NCBI GenBank assembly: GCA_016763955.1
Contig: JAESSU010000539.1
Coordinates: 1 to 9,043 of the forward strand
DNA: 9,043 nucleotides
Reading direction: 5' to 3'
Origin: Phycisphaeraceae bacterium
GTDB taxonomy: Bacteria; Planctomycetota; Phycisphaerae; Phycisphaerales; Phycisphaeraceae
Numbering within the stretch: position 1 is the stretch's first letter; each line of letters starts with the position of its first letter. Shown here in pieces: positions 6,899 through 9,043 of the stretch. The position numbers and the translations under genes are program-made. The notes under the pieces are model-generated. The model was given only the letters and a program-made list of their open reading frames with translations, was not told where the DNA came from and searched no databases.

Positions 6899-8470
6899 AT
6901 GAGCGATTATAATTTTGACGACGGTAGACCCAAAATCAAACACGTCAACTTCCGAAACAATCCCAAACAACCTTGGTACGTTTTTGCAGGACTTGGTTCG
7001 ATCTTGTTTTTGATCATTGCCACTGCCGTTGGGGGCTGGCTAGCCTACACGTCATTTCGCATTGAAGTGCCTGCCAAGCATATTGCCATCCTCATCAAAA
7101 ACACCGGCAAAAATATCACCAACGACATGGAACTAGCGCCTGATCAAAATCACAAAGGCATTCAAAGAGAAGTCCTTTCTGAAGGCCGCTATTTTTACAA
7201 TCCCTATCACTGGGATTGGAAAATTGTGCCTATGGTCGAAATCCCCACCAACAAATTAGGTGTCCGCATTCGCTTTCAAGGTGATGACCTTGGCTATGCT
7301 CAAATCATTGCATGGGAACCCAATGAAAAAGGCATTGCTCCCGAAGTTTTGCGACCCGGGCGTTATTCCATCAACCTCCTACTTGAAGAAGTCCAACTCC
7401 ACGACCCCGTGATTGTTCCTGCGGGCTACAAAGGCGTTGTGACTTTACTCTCCGCCCCGCTGCCGGAGAATCCCAACCTGCCCGTCACCGCTGAAGCAGG
7501 CAAGCGCGGTGTTCAAGCCAAAACCCTTGATCCGGGAACCTATTACTTAAACCCCTATGTCACCCATGTTTCTTTAGTGGATTGTCGTAGTCAAAAATTC
7601 GAGCTCGCCAAATTAGATGACATGGGTTTTCCCTCCAAGGACGGCTTTTGGGTGAGTCTCGATGGCATCATTGAGTTCCGCGTCAAGCCCGATCATGCAG
7701 CAGAAGTATTCGTCATCTACAACGATTCAAAAAACGATACAAACACCGGCGAAATGATCGATGAGGAAATTCGCAACAAAATCATCATGCCCAACGCACG
7801 AAGCTTTTGTCGCTTGCTGGGCTCCAATAGTTCAGGTCGGGACTTTATCGGCGGCCAAACACGCATTAAGTTCCAAGAAGACTTTCAAAATGCCATGCGT
7901 AAATCATGCGATCCGCTAGGCATTGAAATCATCCAAGCACTCATCACTGACATCAAACCCCCCCAGCGTATTGCCACGCCCGTCCGGGACCGTGAAGTCA
8001 ATCGCCAGAAACTCAACCAATTTAAGCAAGAGATTCTCCAACAACAGTCAGAAAAGAAACTGGCTGTCGAAAAAGAACTGGTCTTGCGCAGTAGCCTACT
8101 TGTCAAAGCAGACCAAGAAGTCGTCACCATGACCGTCAACGCTCAGCGCGAACAGGAAGTTGCAATCACCAAAGCCAACGAAACCCTAGGCGTTGCCAAG
8201 TACAAACTTGAAGCCGCCAAAGACGAAGCAGCCGCCATCGTGGCCCGTGGCAAAGCGAATGCAGACGTGATCATCTTCCAGAATGAAGCCCAAGCTGCGG
8301 GCTGGAAAGCATCCGTTGCTGCCTTTGGCGGAGATGGCAATGCCTATGCCCGCTACATCCTCTACCGTGCATTAGCACCGGGCTATAACAACATCATGGT
8401 CAACACTTCCGACTCGCCGTTGATGGATGTCTTTAAATCGCTTCAAGACAATGCAACCACCAAACCTTAA
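6899..8470 (+). CDS. SPFH/band-7 membrane protein with three N-terminal vault-like repeats
   Basis: The protein has 523 residues from the ATG at 6899, chosen because AGGAG lies 6 bases upstream; the longer frame from 6815 overlaps the promoter. Residues 27-50 are a membrane helix. Three tandem repeats follow, with cores at 87-103 (K-G-I-Q-R-E-V-L ... GRYFYNPY), 145-160 (KGIAPEVLRPGRYSIN) and 204-220 (RGVQAKTLDPGTYYLNPY), spaced 58 and 59 residues. An SPFH domain covers about 238-363. From D364 to about 465 there is a charged helical, coiled-coil-like stretch rich in Gln, Glu, Lys and Ala. The C-terminus has the A-P-G-Y-x-N-I-M-V-N-T pattern seen in large SPFH proteins. SPFH proteins (stomatin, prohibitin, flotillin relatives) oligomerise at membranes as scaffolds or cages. 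The exact role here is unknown. It is followed after 97 bases by a paralogue and probably cotranscribed with it. Confidence 0.85.
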   Translation: MSDYNFDDGRPKIKHVNFRNNPKQPWYVFAGLGSILFLIIATAVGGWLAYTSFRIEVPAKHIAILIKNTGKNITNDMELAPDQNHKGIQREVLSEGRYFYNPYHWDWKIVPMVEIPTNKLGVRIRFQGDDLGYAQIIAWEPNEKGIAPEVLRPGRYSINLLLEEVQLHDPVIVPAGYKGVVTLLSAPLPENPNLPVTAEAGKRGVQAKTLDPGTYYLNPYVTHVSLVDCRSQKFELAKLDDMGFPSKDGFWVSLDGIIEFRVKPDHAAEVFVIYNDSKNDTNTGEMIDEEIRNKIIMPNARSFCRLLGSNSSGRDFIGGQTRIKFQEDFQNAMRKSCDPLGIEIIQALITDIKPPQRIATPVRDREVNRQKLNQFKQEILQQQSEKKLAVEKELVLRSSLLVKADQEVVTMTVNAQREQEVAITKANETLGVAKYKLEAAKDEAAAIVARGKANADVIIFQNEAQAAGWKASVAAFGGDGNAYARYILYRALAPGYNNIMVNTSDSPLMDVFKSLQDNATTKP

Positions 8471-8509
8471 TCAAAATTCAAAGACCCTAAAGTCACCGTC
8501 CCCTGACTC

Positions 8510-8537
8510 AATCTCACCCTGCCTTGTCACTGAGATT
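8510..8537 (+). repeat. 7-bp perfect hairpin between the two SPFH genes
   Basis: AATCTCA (8510-8516) and TGAGATT (8531-8537) pair around a 14-nt loop in the 97-base intercistronic gap. No U run follows, so it is not a classic terminator. It might protect or process the mRNA, or be chance. Confidence 0.35.
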
Positions 8538-8567
8538 AAAAGTTAAGAATAGATGGAAAGAATCACC

Positions 8568-9043
8568 ATGTTTAAAATAATCAAAATAGTTGTAGTGATC
8601 GCAATCCTTGCAGCCGTGGGAATCACCTTTTTTCACTGGGCAGTTAATCGTGTCTACGTGCCAGTGAATCAGAGTTTGCTCCTGCGATACAAGGGGCCGT
8701 TGATTTTTGGCAGTCGTCTGATGGCTAAGCCCGGACACTTTGCCAAGGAAGGCGAAATCGGCATCTTGGGCAATCTCCGTGGCCCCGGTCGGCATTTTTA
8801 CTGCCCTATCTGGTGGGAACGAACGCTCGTTAAAGACCAAATCGTCAAACCCGGTGAGGTTGCCATCGTCCGATCCATGCTCGGCAATGACCTGCCCCAA
8901 GGCCAGTACCTTGTCGATGGTCAACTTGGTGAGACACTAAGCAAAGGTATTCTTCGCAAAGTCTATGGCCCCGGTCGCTACCGTGCCAATCCCTATGCCT
9001 ATGAATTCGACATCATTCAGACAGAAAAAATCCGCAGTGGCGG
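8568..9043 (+). CDS. Second SPFH-type membrane protein paralogue, N-terminal part (runs off the right edge)
   Basis: The frame is open from ATG 8568 to the window end, giving 158 residues and no stop. GGAAAG lies 7 bases before the ATG. The start MFKIIKIVVVIAILAAVGI is a membrane anchor (about 4-24) with a lysine-rich short cytoplasmic tip. Two repeat cores follow: I-G-I-L-G-N-L-R-GPGRHFYCP (64-80) and K-G-I-L-R-K-V-Y-GPGRYRANPY (126-143), spaced 62 residues. These match the G-I-x5-L/Y-x-P-G-R-Y-x-x-N-P-Y repeats of the upstream gene. The SPFH domain itself is not reached, so the family call rests on the shared repeats, the anchor and the tandem position. A minus-strand frame at 8514-8924 is its shadow. 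It likely forms a pair or hetero-oligomer with the upstream protein. Confidence 0.75.
   Translation, partial: MFKIIKIVVVIAILAAVGITFFHWAVNRVYVPVNQSLLLRYKGPLIFGSRLMAKPGHFAKEGEIGILGNLRGPGRHFYCPIWWERTLVKDQIVKPGEVAIVRSMLGNDLPQGQYLVDGQLGETLSKGILRKVYGPGRYRANPYAYEFDIIQTEKIRSG

Noticed and set aside
7958..7964. A run of seven C inside the SPFH gene as a frameshift site
   Set aside because: The frame continues intact through it and the run is too short to claim slippage.
8514..8924. A 136-codon - strand frame near the right end
   Set aside because: It is antisense to the second SPFH gene, whose repeat motifs and membrane anchor clearly show the coding strand.
1..9043. CRISPR array, tRNA or rRNA genes
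   Set aside because: No regularly spaced repeats, cloverleaf sequence or conserved rRNA segment was seen.

Overview
The window looks like a chromosomal segment from a Gram-negative-type bacterium of moderate GC. Several features fit a member of the Planctomycetota, possibly of the Phycisphaerae type: tandem large SPFH-domain membrane proteins, a WHy/LEA2 lipoprotein, and a hybrid histidine kinase with no output domain. This assignment is an inference from gene content only; no rRNA or marker gene is present.

Layout from left to right. (1) Positions 1-160 are the last 52 codons of an IS5/IS4-superfamily DDE transposase, so an insertion sequence ends just inside the left edge. (2) About 50 bases later lies a + strand lipoprotein gene with two WHy (LEA type 2) domains, probably starting at a TTG at 214. 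(3) The 1063-1317 gap is unusually structured. It holds a diverged tandem duplication, a 14-bp perfect inverted repeat enclosing a long imperfect hairpin, and terminator-like stems for the two genes that converge here. (4) A minus-strand AraC-family regulator (1318-2166) lies downstream of, and separately terminated from, a minus-strand acetyl-CoA synthetase gene acs (2391-4343). (5) A 300-base divergent control region (4344-4643) holds two 12-bp near-identical direct repeats, a perfect hairpin, a candidate acs promoter and a run of ten C. (6) A + strand membrane hybrid histidine kinase with a receiver domain (4644-6641) follows. (7) After a 257-base gap with a good sigma70-type promoter, two co-directional SPFH/band-7 paralogues follow: a complete one (6899-8470) and a second (from 8568) that runs off the right edge.

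How the parts may work together. acs makes acetyl-CoA from acetate. The divergently transcribed kinase is a reasonable but unproven candidate for controlling it or for sharing its control region. The two SPFH proteins are probably one operon and likely form a membrane-anchored assembly. The most interesting observation is that the complete SPFH protein carries three tandem repeats of about 58-59 residues with a G-[IV]-x5-L-x-x-G-x-Y core ahead of its SPFH domain and C-terminal coiled coil. The second protein starts with the same kind of repeat. This order (beta repeats, SPFH-like domain, long helix) resembles eukaryotic major vault protein, here with an added N-terminal membrane anchor.
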